Source of the DNA: Oligoflexia bacterium
GTDB taxonomy: Bacteria > Bdellovibrionota > UBA1018
NCBI GenBank assembly: GCA_023700925.1
Contig: JAMPXZ010000009.1
Span: forward strand, 1-34,088
Direction of reading: 5' to 3'
DNA length: 34,088 nucleotides
The notes below the pieces were generated by a model. It worked only from the letters and a program-made list of their open reading frames with translations, was not told the DNA's origin and did no database searches. The position numbers and the translations under genes were made by a program. Each line of letters begins with the position of its first letter. Position 1 is the stretch's first letter. Positions 15,179 through 23,832 of the stretch are shown here, piece after piece.

Positions 15179-15951
15179 TGTGAAAGCTCCTCGAGCCCGA
15201 GCACGCGGAAGCCGGCGCCGCGGATTTCCCATTTCACGTCGAAGTCCAGGAGCTTGAAGCCGTAGCGCGTCCCTTGGGCTTCGGGTGAGCCTGGAGGAAA
15301 CCGTCGCTTCTGGAAGGCGGGCCGCGGGTCTAGCTCAAGCATCTCGACGATCAGCGAGCGAAGCCGTCCATAACCGTCGGAAGCCGCGCCTGTACGGGCC
15401 GCCCGCTCGAGCAGCGCCGATTCGGCACGCGCACTGAAGTCGACGGGAACCCGTACGATGGGTGCTTCGGCCCAGCCGGCGCGCGCATCCGGCACCGAGT
15501 CGGCGTAGGGAAGATAGGGCTTGATGTCGAGCACGGGCGTGCTGTCGAGGATGTCCACTCCCGTGATGTCGATCTCCGGCCCGCCCGCGGCGTCGGGGCG
15601 GCACGCTTCGAGGGTGACTACGCTGAGGCCGATCGGGTTCGGCCGGTGAGGGGAGCGCGAAGCAAGGACGCCCACCTTCTGCGCGCCTCCGAGGCGCGGC
15701 GGCCGGATGCTGGGCTTCCACTTGCGGCTCCCGTGGTCGTGAAACACGAAGACCACCCAGAGGTGACTGAAGCCCTCCAGGCCGCGGATGGCGGTCCGGA
15801 GATCCGGGTCATCGGCGAGCTTGATCGTGGCGCGCGCCCCGGTCACCAGTCCGGGTTGGCGCGGGATCCCGAATTTCTCCTTGAAGCAACTCTGGATCGT
15901 TCCGATCGCCTCGAACTGAAAGCGATGGCTCGCGCGTTTGGGTTTGGTCAT
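15175..15951 (-). CDS. trmO: tRNA (adenine-N6)-methyltransferase TrmO
   Basis: A 258-residue member of the TsaA/YaeB/TrmO family: FQFEAIGTIQSCFKEKFGIPRQPGLV at the N-terminus, GLEGFSHLWVVFVFH, and SRSPHRPNPIGLSVV, the SAM-binding signature of its unusual beta-barrel fold. TrmO methylates t6A at position 37 of tRNA-Thr(GGU) to m6t6A. The C-terminal part (residues about 170-258) matches the second domain in length. It starts 10 bp after the ileS stop, so ileS-trmO is an operon of tRNA-related functions. Confidence 0.93.
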   Translation of the reverse strand: MTKPKRASHRFQFEAIGTIQSCFKEKFGIPRQPGLVTGARATIKLADDPDLRTAIRGLEGFSHLWVVFVFHDHGSRKWKPSIRPPRLGGAQKVGVLASRSPHRPNPIGLSVVTLEACRPDAAGGPEIDITGVDILDSTPVLDIKPYLPYADSVPDARAGWAEAPIVRVPVDFSARAESALLERAARTGAASDGYGRLRSLIVEMLELDPRPAFQKRRFPPGSPEAQGTRYGFKLLDFDVKWEIRGAGFRVLGLEELSH

Positions 15952-15961
15952 GTCGGGCCCT

Positions 15962-18900
15962 TTACCTGCGGAGACGGCGGATGCCGATTTTCACGATTTC
16001 ACCGTCGATGTCGGCCTCTTCGGTGTGCTCGCCGGAAGGCTGCGGCGCAAAGCCGAACTCGAGCGCGAGCGTTTCGCACGAGATCATCTCGCGATGCGCT
16101 TCGGCGGCCGTCCGGAGTGGTCCGTCGCAGCCGAGCTCGAGCGCGATCCGATCGTCGAGGTTGAAGTCGGCGTTCTTGCGCGCCTGCTGGATCTTGCGGG
16201 TGATCTCGCGGGCCAGGCCTTCGCGCTCCTGCTCGGGCGTCACCGTCGGATCAAGCTCGATCGAGACGCGGGGATGCGTCGCCAGGTTCGGATGCGCTCC
16301 CTTGGCTTCGCGCCGGATCTCGATGTCAGCGAGAGTGATCGGCTCGCCTTCGACGAGCACCGGTCGACCGGCCTCGAGCTCCAGGAGACTCGTAAGCGGA
16401 AGCTTCTGGATCGCGCCCGCCACGGCCTTCATCTTGGGTCCCAGGCGCTTGCCGAGGATGGGGAAGTTGGCCTTTGCCGTGACCTGCACGTAGTGGTCCT
16501 CGTTGCTGTCGTAGGAGATCGTCTGGATGTTCAGCTCGTCCTTGAAATAGGCCTCGAACTTCTTCAGATTATCGAGGAGTGCGGCGTCGCGATGAATGAT
16601 CCGCATGGAACGAAGTGGGATCTTCGCCTTCACGCCGATCTTCTCGCGCTGGTTGCGCCCGAGGGTGACCAGGGCCTCCATCGCGCCGACGGCCTCTTCG
16701 AGCTCCCGGTGGATCCGTCGTTCGTCGGCTTCGGGGAAGCTCTCGAGGTGCACGCTTTGCTTGCGTCCTGACTCAGGCAGTACGCCGGAGAGGTTCAGAT
16801 AGGTGCTCTCCGCGAGGAACGGCGCGAATGGGGCCATCAGGCGCGAGAGCGTCAGCAGCACCTCATGCAGTGTTTCGTAAGCGAGGCGCTTGTCCTCGGG
16901 CATCCCGTCCTGCCAGAAGTGAGAGCGGTTGAACCGGATGTAAGTGTTCGTGAGCTCCTCGATGAACTGCAGGAGCTGCGGTACGACGTTGTACAGGCGG
17001 TAAGCCGTCATTTCACGCTGGGTATTGGCGATGAGCGAATGCAGCCGGGACATCACCCACTGATCGAGGATGTTGGGCGAGGACTTGGCATCGCCCTTCG
17101 GCACGAAGCGGTCGATGTTGGCGTAGCTCACGAAGAATGAATAGGAGTTCCACCACCGCAGGAGGATCTTGCGGACGATGTCGCGCACGCCGTTCTCGGA
17201 GAACTTCAGCTCCTGCGCTTTCACCACGGGCGAGTCGATGAGGTAGAGCCGGAGCGCATCCGCGCCGTGGCGGTCGAGGACCTCCATCGGATCGGGATAA
17301 TTGCGCAGGCTCTTGGACATCTTGCGGCCGTCCTCGGCGAGAACGAGGCCGTTCACGACGACGTTGCGGAACGGGGCCTGGTCAAAGAGGGCCGCGCCGA
17401 TGACCATGAGCGTGTAGAACCAGCCGCGGGTCTGGTCGAGCCCCTCGGCGATGAAGTCGGCCGGGAAGGCTTTCTTGAAAGCCTCGACATCGGCATGGGG
17501 ATAGCCCCACTGCGCGTAAGGCATCGAACCGCTCTCGAACCAGCAGTCGAGCACGCCTTCGACGCGCCGGAGCGGGCTTTTGCCCGTGGGCGACGGAATG
17601 GTGATCTTGTCGACGACGTCGATGTGCAGGTCATGCACCTTCTGACCGGAGAGGCGTTCGAGCTCCTCGCGTGAGCCGATGCACAGAATCTCGCCCTCGG
17701 GGTTGCGCCAGATCGGGATCGGCGTGCCCCAGAAGCGGTTGCGCGAGACCGCCCAGTCGCGGGCGTTCTCGAGCCAGTTGCCGAAGCGGCCATCGCGCAG
17801 GTGATCCGGCACCCACGCGGTCGTCTTGTTCGCGGCGACGACCTTGTCCTTGATCTTCTCGACCGCGACGAACCAGCTCGAGACCGCGCGGTAGATGAGC
17901 GGGGTGTCCGAGCGGTAGCAGAACGGGTAGCTGTGATCGAGCGTCTCCTGCTTGAGAAGGCGGCCGTTCTTCTTGAGCTCCGCGATGATGTCCTTGTCCG
18001 CGTCTTTCACGCGGCGGCCCTGGTAGGTCGGCACCTCCGCCGTGAAGGTTCCGTCATCATCGACGGGATTGACCATCGGCACGCCCTCTTTGGCGCAGGC
18101 GAAGTAGTCTTCCTCGCCGAACGCCGGAGCCATGTGCACGATGCCGGTTCCGCTCTCGGTCGTGACGTGGTCGGAGTGGATGACCCGGAACGCGCCCTTG
18201 GCGCGGCGATCCGCGAAGAACGGGAAGAGCGGCTCGTACTCGAGGCCGAGGAGTTTTTCGCCTTTCACGGTTTCCAGGATTTCCGCTTCCTTGGCGGGAT
18301 CCTTGAAAACGGCACCCAAAAGCGCCTGCGCGACGATGTAGATCTGGCCCGAAGCCTTGTCGCGCGCCTTGACGTAATCGAACTCGCGATTCACCGCGAG
18401 CGCCAGGTTGCTCGGAAGCGTCCAGGGCGTCGTCGTCCAGGCGAGGAATGAAACGCCGGGCTGCCCGAGCACCGGGAAGGTGATCGTGATCGCCGGATCC
18501 TGCACCATCTTGTAGTTGAGGTTGGCCTCGAAGTTCGAAAGCGGCGTGGAAATCCCGACCGAGTAGGGCACGACCTTGTAGCCCTCGTAGATGAGGCCCC
18601 GCTTGTAAAGCTCCTGGAACACCCACCACACGCTCTGCATGAAGCTCACGTCCATGGTGAAGTAGGGCTTGTCCATATCGACCCAGCGCCCGACGCGCCG
18701 GACAGTCTTTTTCCATTCCTCGGAGTAGCGCTCGACGATTCCCCGGCAGGCGGCGTTGTACTTGTCGACGCCCATCCGGAGCACATCCTTGCGGCTCTCG
18801 ATCTTGTGGGCCTTGTTGATCTCGTACTCGACCGGTAGCCCGTGGCAGTCCCAGCCGAAGCGGCGGGGGACGGTGTATCCCTTCATGGTCCAGTAGCGCG

Positions 18901-19129
18901 GAACAACGTCCTTGAGAACGCCGGCCAGGATGTGGCCGTAGTGCGGCAGGCCCGTGGCGAACGGCGGGCCGTCATAAAAGCTGTAGGTCTTGCGGCCCGT
19001 GGGATCGAGGGATTTCTGGAAAATCTTCTCCCGGTCCCAGTACGTCAGAATGTCCTGCTCCTGGGCGGGAAGCTGGACATCGGGTTTAACAGGAGTGTAG
19101 GGCAGTTCGCGGGTGGTTTGCTTGGGCAT
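15962..19129 (-). CDS. ileS: Isoleucyl-tRNA synthetase, type 2 (eukaryote-like IleRS)
   Basis: A 1055-residue class I synthetase. The HIGH motif is HYGH at 63-66 within FATGLPHYGHILAGVLKDV, and KMSKS lies in DGRKMSKSLRNYPDP near residue 610. The editing domain (TTTPWTLPSNLALAVN) and a long C-terminal anticodon-binding region are present. The GLPHYGHILAG and RRFGWDCHGLPVE stretches resemble eukaryotic and IleRS2 forms; that group is generally less sensitive to mupirocin (family knowledge). ATG 19129 is chosen because homology begins there; the track's 63 extra residues are out of family. No Shine-Dalgarno is evident. It follows the MMPL gene by 53 bp and precedes trmO. Confidence 0.97.
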   Translation of the reverse strand: MPKQTTRELPYTPVKPDVQLPAQEQDILTYWDREKIFQKSLDPTGRKTYSFYDGPPFATGLPHYGHILAGVLKDVVPRYWTMKGYTVPRRFGWDCHGLPVEYEINKAHKIESRKDVLRMGVDKYNAACRGIVERYSEEWKKTVRRVGRWVDMDKPYFTMDVSFMQSVWWVFQELYKRGLIYEGYKVVPYSVGISTPLSNFEANLNYKMVQDPAITITFPVLGQPGVSFLAWTTTPWTLPSNLALAVNREFDYVKARDKASGQIYIVAQALLGAVFKDPAKEAEILETVKGEKLLGLEYEPLFPFFADRRAKGAFRVIHSDHVTTESGTGIVHMAPAFGEEDYFACAKEGVPMVNPVDDDGTFTAEVPTYQGRRVKDADKDIIAELKKNGRLLKQETLDHSYPFCYRSDTPLIYRAVSSWFVAVEKIKDKVVAANKTTAWVPDHLRDGRFGNWLENARDWAVSRNRFWGTPIPIWRNPEGEILCIGSREELERLSGQKVHDLHIDVVDKITIPSPTGKSPLRRVEGVLDCWFESGSMPYAQWGYPHADVEAFKKAFPADFIAEGLDQTRGWFYTLMVIGAALFDQAPFRNVVVNGLVLAEDGRKMSKSLRNYPDPMEVLDRHGADALRLYLIDSPVVKAQELKFSENGVRDIVRKILLRWWNSYSFFVSYANIDRFVPKGDAKSSPNILDQWVMSRLHSLIANTQREMTAYRLYNVVPQLLQFIEELTNTYIRFNRSHFWQDGMPEDKRLAYETLHEVLLTLSRLMAPFAPFLAESTYLNLSGVLPESGRKQSVHLESFPEADERRIHRELEEAVGAMEALVTLGRNQREKIGVKAKIPLRSMRIIHRDAALLDNLKKFEAYFKDELNIQTISYDSNEDHYVQVTAKANFPILGKRLGPKMKAVAGAIQKLPLTSLLELEAGRPVLVEGEPITLADIEIRREAKGAHPNLATHPRVSIELDPTVTPEQEREGLAREITRKIQQARKNADFNLDDRIALELGCDGPLRTAAEAHREMISCETLALEFGFAPQPSGEHTEEADIDGEIVKIGIRRLRR

Positions 19130-19182
19130 AAGAACCCAGGAACATAGCAGTTTCCGGGCGGGGAGCCAAGGGGCATGCCGCT

Positions 19183-21366
19183 TCAGGCGGCTTCGCGTTC
19201 GGGCTGCGGGAGTGGCTTCTGCCTTCGCCGTCCCAACCGGAGAAAACCGTCCGCGATGGTGGGGAAGATCAGGAGCATCACGACGAGCGCCAGCACGCTC
19301 CCGATGACCACGAGCCAACCCATGTTCCGGCTGGGCGGAAAATGCGAGAGCCAGAAGACCGAAAAGCCGAGCGCCAGCATCCCGCAGGAGGCCGAAATGG
19401 GCCTCCAGAGAGTCATTTTCGCCTCCTCCAGATCGAACTCCCCGCGTCCTTTGCGCGAGCGGTGGATGAGGTGAATCGTTTCGTCCACTCCGAGGCCCAT
19501 GGCGAGGTTGATTCCGGGCGTGGAGATGATCTCAAGGGGTAGGTGAAGATGACCCGCTGCGCCCAAAACTCCGACCGGGACGAAGACGAGGCTGCACGCG
19601 ACCGCGGAGGACAGGCGAAGAGAGCGGGAAACAATCAACGCGATCAAAAAGAGCATTCCCGAAAGTCCGAAAACGCCTTGAAGAAGGCTCTTTGAAACCA
19701 ACGTCGAAAGTTGGCCGGTCAGCTCGAAGAGTCCCCCGGTCAGGATGGGATCAAAGCCCTTGTCGCGCACGAGCTGCAGGAGGTCTTTGATGACGGCTTC
19801 GCGCGAAGCGCCTCCGAGCTCCGATTCTTTCATCCGAAGAACAAAGAGCGCGGTCTTGCGGTCCTCCGTGACAAAGCCTCGCCCGGGTTTGCCCAGGGCC
19901 GGCAGATCGAGGAAGGCGTAGATCTTGTCCCAGCTCAGATACGGGGCAAAAGGTGAGTTGACCACCTCGCCGAGCAGTACGGGCAGCGAGATCACCTCGC
20001 CGACTATCCGGTGCCGCTCGAGCGCGACCTGGAGCTGCCAAAGTTGGAGGTAGGACCGGCTGTTTCGAAAGTCTTCACCGTTCTGACCTTTGAGGGCGAT
20101 GTAAAAGGGGCTTGAGCCTCCGAGGTGATCGATCCGGAGAAGATCCTCGCGAAGGCGGCCTCCTTTTTCGAAATAGGAGTAAAGGGGGGGCTGGGTATCG
20201 ACCTTGTGAAAGCCGGCGACGCCGATCAGAGCCAGCACGATCATCACGATGACCACCGTGGCGTGAGGGCCCGAAAGATAACGGCGCGTGGCCGTCGCAA
20301 AGCGGCTCTCGCGCTTCGACGGGGGAGTGGCCATCCGCAGGTAAGCGGGAAAGAGCGAGTAAGCGACGACGAGCGCCAGGATCGCCCCGACCATCCCGGC
20401 GAGGCCGAATTGCCGGATGGGCTTTGCGGCGGTGAACAGCAGGGTGAGAAATCCCAGCGAGTTCGTGATCATCGACCAGAGCGAGGCGGTGCCCGTTTCG
20501 CGCAGGGCGGCTCGGACGAGCTCGCTGCGCGGCACCTTCCCGCTTCGGGCCAGAAGCTCCCAGTTTCCCGAAATGAAGACCACGTGCGAAAGTGTGAGAA
20601 TGGCGACGATGCTCCAGAGATTGGCGCTCAGGGGCCCCGGATCGACGCCGAGCAGCCGGAGCGTCAGAAAGTCCAGGAACGTCGCCGTGGCTCCGCACAC
20701 GATGGCGCCGAAGAGAATCCATCCCGACCGATAGATCGCGAAAATCACCGCCGAAAAGCCCAGCACCGCCGCCAGACTGAAGCTTTTCATGTCGTCGACG
20801 AGCTTCTTCTGGATTTCGTGCACGACATAGGGCGTACCGCTCACCGCGAGCCGGAACTCCGGCGAGTCATAGCGGCCTTTGAACGCGTTGATCCGTTCGA
20901 CGAGCTCGCCGTAATCGTCCCTGGGCTCGAGGTTTACGATGAAGTTGGAGCCGCGGCTATAGTCCTGCTCGTCAGCCGCGATGACCAGGCGCGACCAGAG
21001 CGGGCTCTTCATTGCGTCGTTCACGCTCGAAGGGCCGGCCCCGAGGCTGAAGATGCTTTGCACTCCGTTGAGCCGCTGCAGCGCCGCCGTGAGCGAAGCG
21101 GCTCGCGTCAGATAGGGGCGCGAGCGTACGTCGCCCTCCGCCGTCAGGATGATCTGGGGCGGCAGTTCGAAGAGCGCCTCGATCCTCTTGGAGCCCTGGA
21201 GTTGCGGGTCATCGCTCGAGAAGAAGAAGTTCCCGCCGATCCGCGGCTTGAGCTCGACGAAGGCGAACATCGCCGCCGCGCATGCGAGCGCGAAAAGTGC
21301 GTGCAGCGCGGGGCGAAACAGGGGGTGAAGAAAAAACGGAAGACGGGTGCTCGAGTGGATCGACAT
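19183..21366 (-). CDS. MMPL/HAE3-type RND exporter
   Basis: A 727-residue protein with the RND layout: TM1 (residues about 17-40), a periplasmic loop (about 40-205), a TM2-6 block (about 205-360), TM7, a second loop (about 385-560), and a TM8-12 block. MGLGVDETIHLIHRSRKG is the conserved segment between TM10 and TM11 of MMPL proteins. These inner-membrane exporters move lipids, hopanoids or other hydrophobic compounds by proton-motive force; the cargo is unknown. There is no ribosome site: an 8-bp perfect hairpin sits just before the ATG. It is upstream of ileS on the same strand. Confidence 0.87.
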   Translation of the reverse strand: MSIHSSTRLPFFLHPLFRPALHALFALACAAAMFAFVELKPRIGGNFFFSSDDPQLQGSKRIEALFELPPQIILTAEGDVRSRPYLTRAASLTAALQRLNGVQSIFSLGAGPSSVNDAMKSPLWSRLVIAADEQDYSRGSNFIVNLEPRDDYGELVERINAFKGRYDSPEFRLAVSGTPYVVHEIQKKLVDDMKSFSLAAVLGFSAVIFAIYRSGWILFGAIVCGATATFLDFLTLRLLGVDPGPLSANLWSIVAILTLSHVVFISGNWELLARSGKVPRSELVRAALRETGTASLWSMITNSLGFLTLLFTAAKPIRQFGLAGMVGAILALVVAYSLFPAYLRMATPPSKRESRFATATRRYLSGPHATVVIVMIVLALIGVAGFHKVDTQPPLYSYFEKGGRLREDLLRIDHLGGSSPFYIALKGQNGEDFRNSRSYLQLWQLQVALERHRIVGEVISLPVLLGEVVNSPFAPYLSWDKIYAFLDLPALGKPGRGFVTEDRKTALFVLRMKESELGGASREAVIKDLLQLVRDKGFDPILTGGLFELTGQLSTLVSKSLLQGVFGLSGMLFLIALIVSRSLRLSSAVACSLVFVPVGVLGAAGHLHLPLEIISTPGINLAMGLGVDETIHLIHRSRKGRGEFDLEEAKMTLWRPISASCGMLALGFSVFWLSHFPPSRNMGWLVVIGSVLALVVMLLIFPTIADGFLRLGRRRQKPLPQPEREAA

Positions 21367-21368
21367 GG

Positions 21369-21428
21369 CGCGGGGCTCAGGCCCCGCGGTGAAGCAGCAA
21401 GTTCCTAGCCAGGCGGCCCTGTCAGGGC
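21369..21428 (-). other. Two GC-rich hairpins before the MMPL start codon
   Basis: CGCGGGGC-TCAG-GCCCCGCG (21369-21388) lies 2 nt from the MMPL ATG, where a ribosome site would normally be, and GCCCT-GTC-AGGGC (21416-21428) lies further upstream. The first could block initiation, or part of a terminator for the TRASH gene could overlap the leader. Confidence 0.6.
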
Positions 21429-21495
21429 GCCCCAGCTTACACCGGGGCTGCCTGCGTTGCGATCCGATCTTGCGAGTGATGCGACCGTTTCTGGA

Positions 21496-21666
21496 TCACA
21501 GGAACTTTTCAGGCGTCTTCTCGAAGCGGTCCTTGCATTTCTTGGTGCAGAAATACCGCTTCTTCCCCTTTGCGAGCAGGGTATTCGAGCATTTCTCCGG
21601 TTGTTTGATTTCCCACCTGGGGCATACGGTGCAATAGGTTTTCGTGGTCTTCTTTTTTGCCGGCAT
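21496..21666 (-). CDS. Small TRASH/YHS-like zinc-binding protein (56 aa)
   Basis: This ORF is too short for the track. ATG 21666 has a strong AAGGAGACAAAC just upstream. The product starts MPAKKKTTKTYCTVCPRWEI and ends RYFCTKKCKDRFEKTPEKFL. CxxC followed by Cys and FCxxxC, with the FEKTPEKFL ending, is the pattern of TRASH/YHS zinc domains, which sense or carry metals such as copper. It is 18 bp downstream of the GNAT gene on the same strand, so the two are probably one transcript. Confidence 0.85.
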   Translation of the reverse strand: MPAKKKTTKTYCTVCPRWEIKQPEKCSNTLLAKGKKRYFCTKKCKDRFEKTPEKFL

Positions 21667-21684
21667 GTTTGTCTCCTTTATCGG

Positions 21685-22425
21685 TTACCGTGAAAATACC
21701 TTGGTTTTGAACTCTGTTCGGAAGCCCAGCCGTTCGTAAAAGGATTCCGCGTAAGACCCCTCGGCAACTTGTAAGGTGATCTCGCGGCAGCCTTGATTGC
21801 GGGCATCTTCTATGGCCCGGCTCATGATCGTGGCACTTACGCCCTTTTTTCTGAATTCGGGAAGAGTTGCGACTGCGTAAATGCCAGCGAGTTCACCCGT
21901 GACTACGGTGAGGACGACGCCAACGGCCTGGTTATTGAGGGAGCCGATGTAGAAGGATTGAGCGCGATTGCCGAGATTCCGGTGATTGGCATCCCGAAGA
22001 AACGGATGCCATATCGCATAGGCTTCGGGTTTCTCCAGGAACCCCTTGCTTTGAACTTCGCTGAACAGATCCATGTCGCGCGGGGTGGTGGCCGTGCGGA
22101 TGGTCATGCTTCCTGAAGTCTTCCAAGGCGGAAGATTTGTGCCCAGGGTCATATAAGTTAATCCACCCTTGGGGAGGCACCCACGGTCCTTGAGCTGGTT
22201 CTCGGTCAATGCGCTCCAGGGAGCGAGGTGAATGGTGTTGAATCGATCAAGGAGGTCATGTGATTCGGCACTCTCGCCGAGGACCAGGTAGGTGAACTCG
22301 GGGCGCGCGCTTTCCACGCGCACGGTATCCCTGTCAAAGCTGACCTTGCCGCGATGATTGCGGAGGAATGCGAGGTGGTTTTGCAGGAGTTCTTTCGCCC
22401 TGGATGGGGGATTTGCCGTGCTCAT
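21685..22425 (-). CDS. GNAT-family acetyltransferase
   Basis: A 246-residue protein. The C-terminal half is a GNAT fold: GELAGIYAVATLPEFRKKGV holds the acetyl-CoA pyrophosphate loop (RKKGVSATIM, a variant of R/QxxGxG/A), and YAESFYERLGF is the final motif. The N-terminal half (residues 1 to about 110) is not a domain I recognise. The substrate is unknown. ATG 22425 has GAGGAG upstream, better than the track start at 22452. It is divergent from an ArsR-like regulator, which may control it, and followed by the TRASH protein gene. Confidence 0.82.
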   Translation of the reverse strand: MSTANPPSRAKELLQNHLAFLRNHRGKVSFDRDTVRVESARPEFTYLVLGESAESHDLLDRFNTIHLAPWSALTENQLKDRGCLPKGGLTYMTLGTNLPPWKTSGSMTIRTATTPRDMDLFSEVQSKGFLEKPEAYAIWHPFLRDANHRNLGNRAQSFYIGSLNNQAVGVVLTVVTGELAGIYAVATLPEFRKKGVSATIMSRAIEDARNQGCREITLQVAEGSYAESFYERLGFRTEFKTKVFSR

Positions 22426-22483
22426 TGTTTTCTCCTCTTGGATGAGCCTCATGTAATCGCGGCGCTCCTGCCTGTCAAGAGAA

Positions 22484-22523
22484 AGTTAGACTTGCGTATA
22501 CACAGTTCGACTGATATCTAACT
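22484..22523. promoter_or_regulatory. Candidate operator in the GNAT/regulator divergent region
   Basis: AGTTAGA (22484-22490) and TCTAACT (22517-22523) form a perfect 7-bp inverted repeat across 26 bp, just upstream of the regulator start and between the two divergent genes. A promoter-like TTGCGT with 17-bp spacing to TATCTA lies inside. It could be the binding site of the neighbouring ArsR-like protein. Confidence 0.4.
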
Positions 22524-22531
22524 AAGTCACA

Positions 22532-23731
22532 ATGCAGACATTTCGAGAAACTCGATTCAAGGAACGATGCCTCTTCCAGGTCAGCCTGAGATACGAGCTG
22601 TTTTACTCCCTGAATGCGCTACTCGACCCGGCTTCCCGAATTCACTCCTCGTGGAGGCGGTCGGCCCGTGATGCTCTGGGGAGTTCCTTTCAAAGGGAGT
22701 TTCTGACCATCGGAGGCGCATGGGATATTTGGCCTGTTCTCGCGGCAACATTGCCGGGATTGACCCCGAACCCGTCCTTCGATGAGGTCATCGAGGGTTT
22801 ACGGAGTCAACCTATAGAGCAGTTTCAGCGGAAGATACTTCTTGGAGAGATTCACTCCGAGGAGGCTGTTGCCGCGCTCTTGAAGGAAAAACTCCCTCTG
22901 CGTAAGGCGATTGCCAAGGTGCCCAAGGCAAAACAGGAGTGGTTGGCTCATATTGGCCTTTTCCCGTTTCAAGAAGATGCCCCCCACGCGATCGCGATCG
23001 AGCGATTGGTCTCCGAGCCGGAGGAGTTTCGCGGCACCGTTGTCGGGCTCTTGAAGCGCTATTGGGTATCCGTTTTTGAAAATACCTGGCGCCGCTTACA
23101 ACCCCAGTACCAACGTTCCCTTGAGGAAAAGGAGCGCTTATTTCAATCCTGTACCTTCGCTGAGTTTGCGCGGCAATCGCTGCTGCGGGTAGAGGTGGAT
23201 GAGGGAAAGTATCTCATTAAAGCGGTTCGCGGCGGCTGTAAACTCCCGTTCAAGGATATCGAAGCCTGCTATTTCCAGCCGTCGGCATTCAATGACCGGA
23301 GATTCTGGAGCGCGTTCGATGACAATGACGGGAAAACCCACGTGTACTTTCCCTATTTCGATCCTGTGATAGCGCTGGACCTTCAGCCGGCTCGCGCTCA
23401 GTCGGCATTCGTCGAGCCTGCACTGGACCCCGCATTGATCTTCAAATGCCTAGGTGACTCTACCCGCTACGCCATCGCATCCGTGGTGGCGCGGGCGCCG
23501 AAGTCGTCCGTCGAGCTGGCCAAGATGTTCTCGGTGTCCAAGCCAACCATCTCTCACCATGTCCAGCAAATGCGGGAGGCTGGCTTGATCAATGAGACCT
23601 ACATCGGCGGCTCGGTTCAGATTTCGCTCAAGCGCGAAGTTTTCGAGAATTTGTCGGGCCTGACCGTTCACAAGTTGTTTCATTCCAACGACGCGCCCGA
23701 TCTCAAAGTAAGACGGAGCAGAAATTCATGA
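22532..23731 (+). CDS. ArsR-like winged-helix transcriptional regulator with long N-terminal domain
   Basis: A 399-residue protein with a C-terminal winged-helix DNA-binding domain (about 295-360): IFKCLGDSTRYAIASVVARA, then VELAKMFSVSKPTISHHVQQ, the recognition helix region of the ArsR family, and MREAGLI. No metal-binding ELCV-type box is seen. The N-terminal 280 residues, including a Trp-rich QPIEQFQRK region, are not recognised and may sense a ligand. The sense strand lacks a clear ribosome site. It is divergent from the GNAT-TRASH pair, with an inverted repeat between them. G+C is lower than in the flanking clusters. Confidence 0.72.
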   Translation: MQTFRETRFKERCLFQVSLRYELFYSLNALLDPASRIHSSWRRSARDALGSSFQREFLTIGGAWDIWPVLAATLPGLTPNPSFDEVIEGLRSQPIEQFQRKILLGEIHSEEAVAALLKEKLPLRKAIAKVPKAKQEWLAHIGLFPFQEDAPHAIAIERLVSEPEEFRGTVVGLLKRYWVSVFENTWRRLQPQYQRSLEEKERLFQSCTFAEFARQSLLRVEVDEGKYLIKAVRGGCKLPFKDIEACYFQPSAFNDRRFWSAFDDNDGKTHVYFPYFDPVIALDLQPARAQSAFVEPALDPALIFKCLGDSTRYAIASVVARAPKSSVELAKMFSVSKPTISHHVQQMREAGLINETYIGGSVQISLKREVFENLSGLTVHKLFHSNDAPDLKVRRSRNS

Positions 23732-23823
23732 AAATCGTACTTGGAGAGGTTGAGGTGCTTGGTGTTTCCCAAGGGGTGTGCCGAGGAGAGGGAAAGGTTG
23801 TCAAAGTTATCGCGTTACGATAA
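23728..23823 (+). CDS. 31-residue small ORF overlapping the regulator stop
   Basis: ATG 23728 overlaps the regulator's TGA (ATGA) and the frame runs 31 codons to TAA at 23823, inside the HigB promoter. The product, MKIVLGEVEVLGVSQGVCRG and so on, is not recognised. It may be a real coupled peptide, a gene start truncated when the HigBA module arrived, or chance. Confidence 0.3.
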   Translation: MKIVLGEVEVLGVSQGVCRGEGKVVKVIALR

Positions 23824-23826
23824 TAT
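23798..23826 (+). promoter_or_regulatory. HigBA promoter with palindromic operator
   Basis: TTGTCA (23798-23803) and TAATAT (23821-23826) are spaced 17 bp. The perfect palindrome TTATCG-CGTTA-CGATAA (23807-23823) covers the spacer and the first bases of the -10. It is well placed for autorepression by the HigA antitoxin, as expected for this family. Confidence 0.6.
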
Positions 23827-23832
23827 CAGAAC

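Noticed and set aside
20125-21408. 427-codon plus-strand ORF
   Set aside because: Shadow of the MMPL exporter gene; highly charged and without family features.
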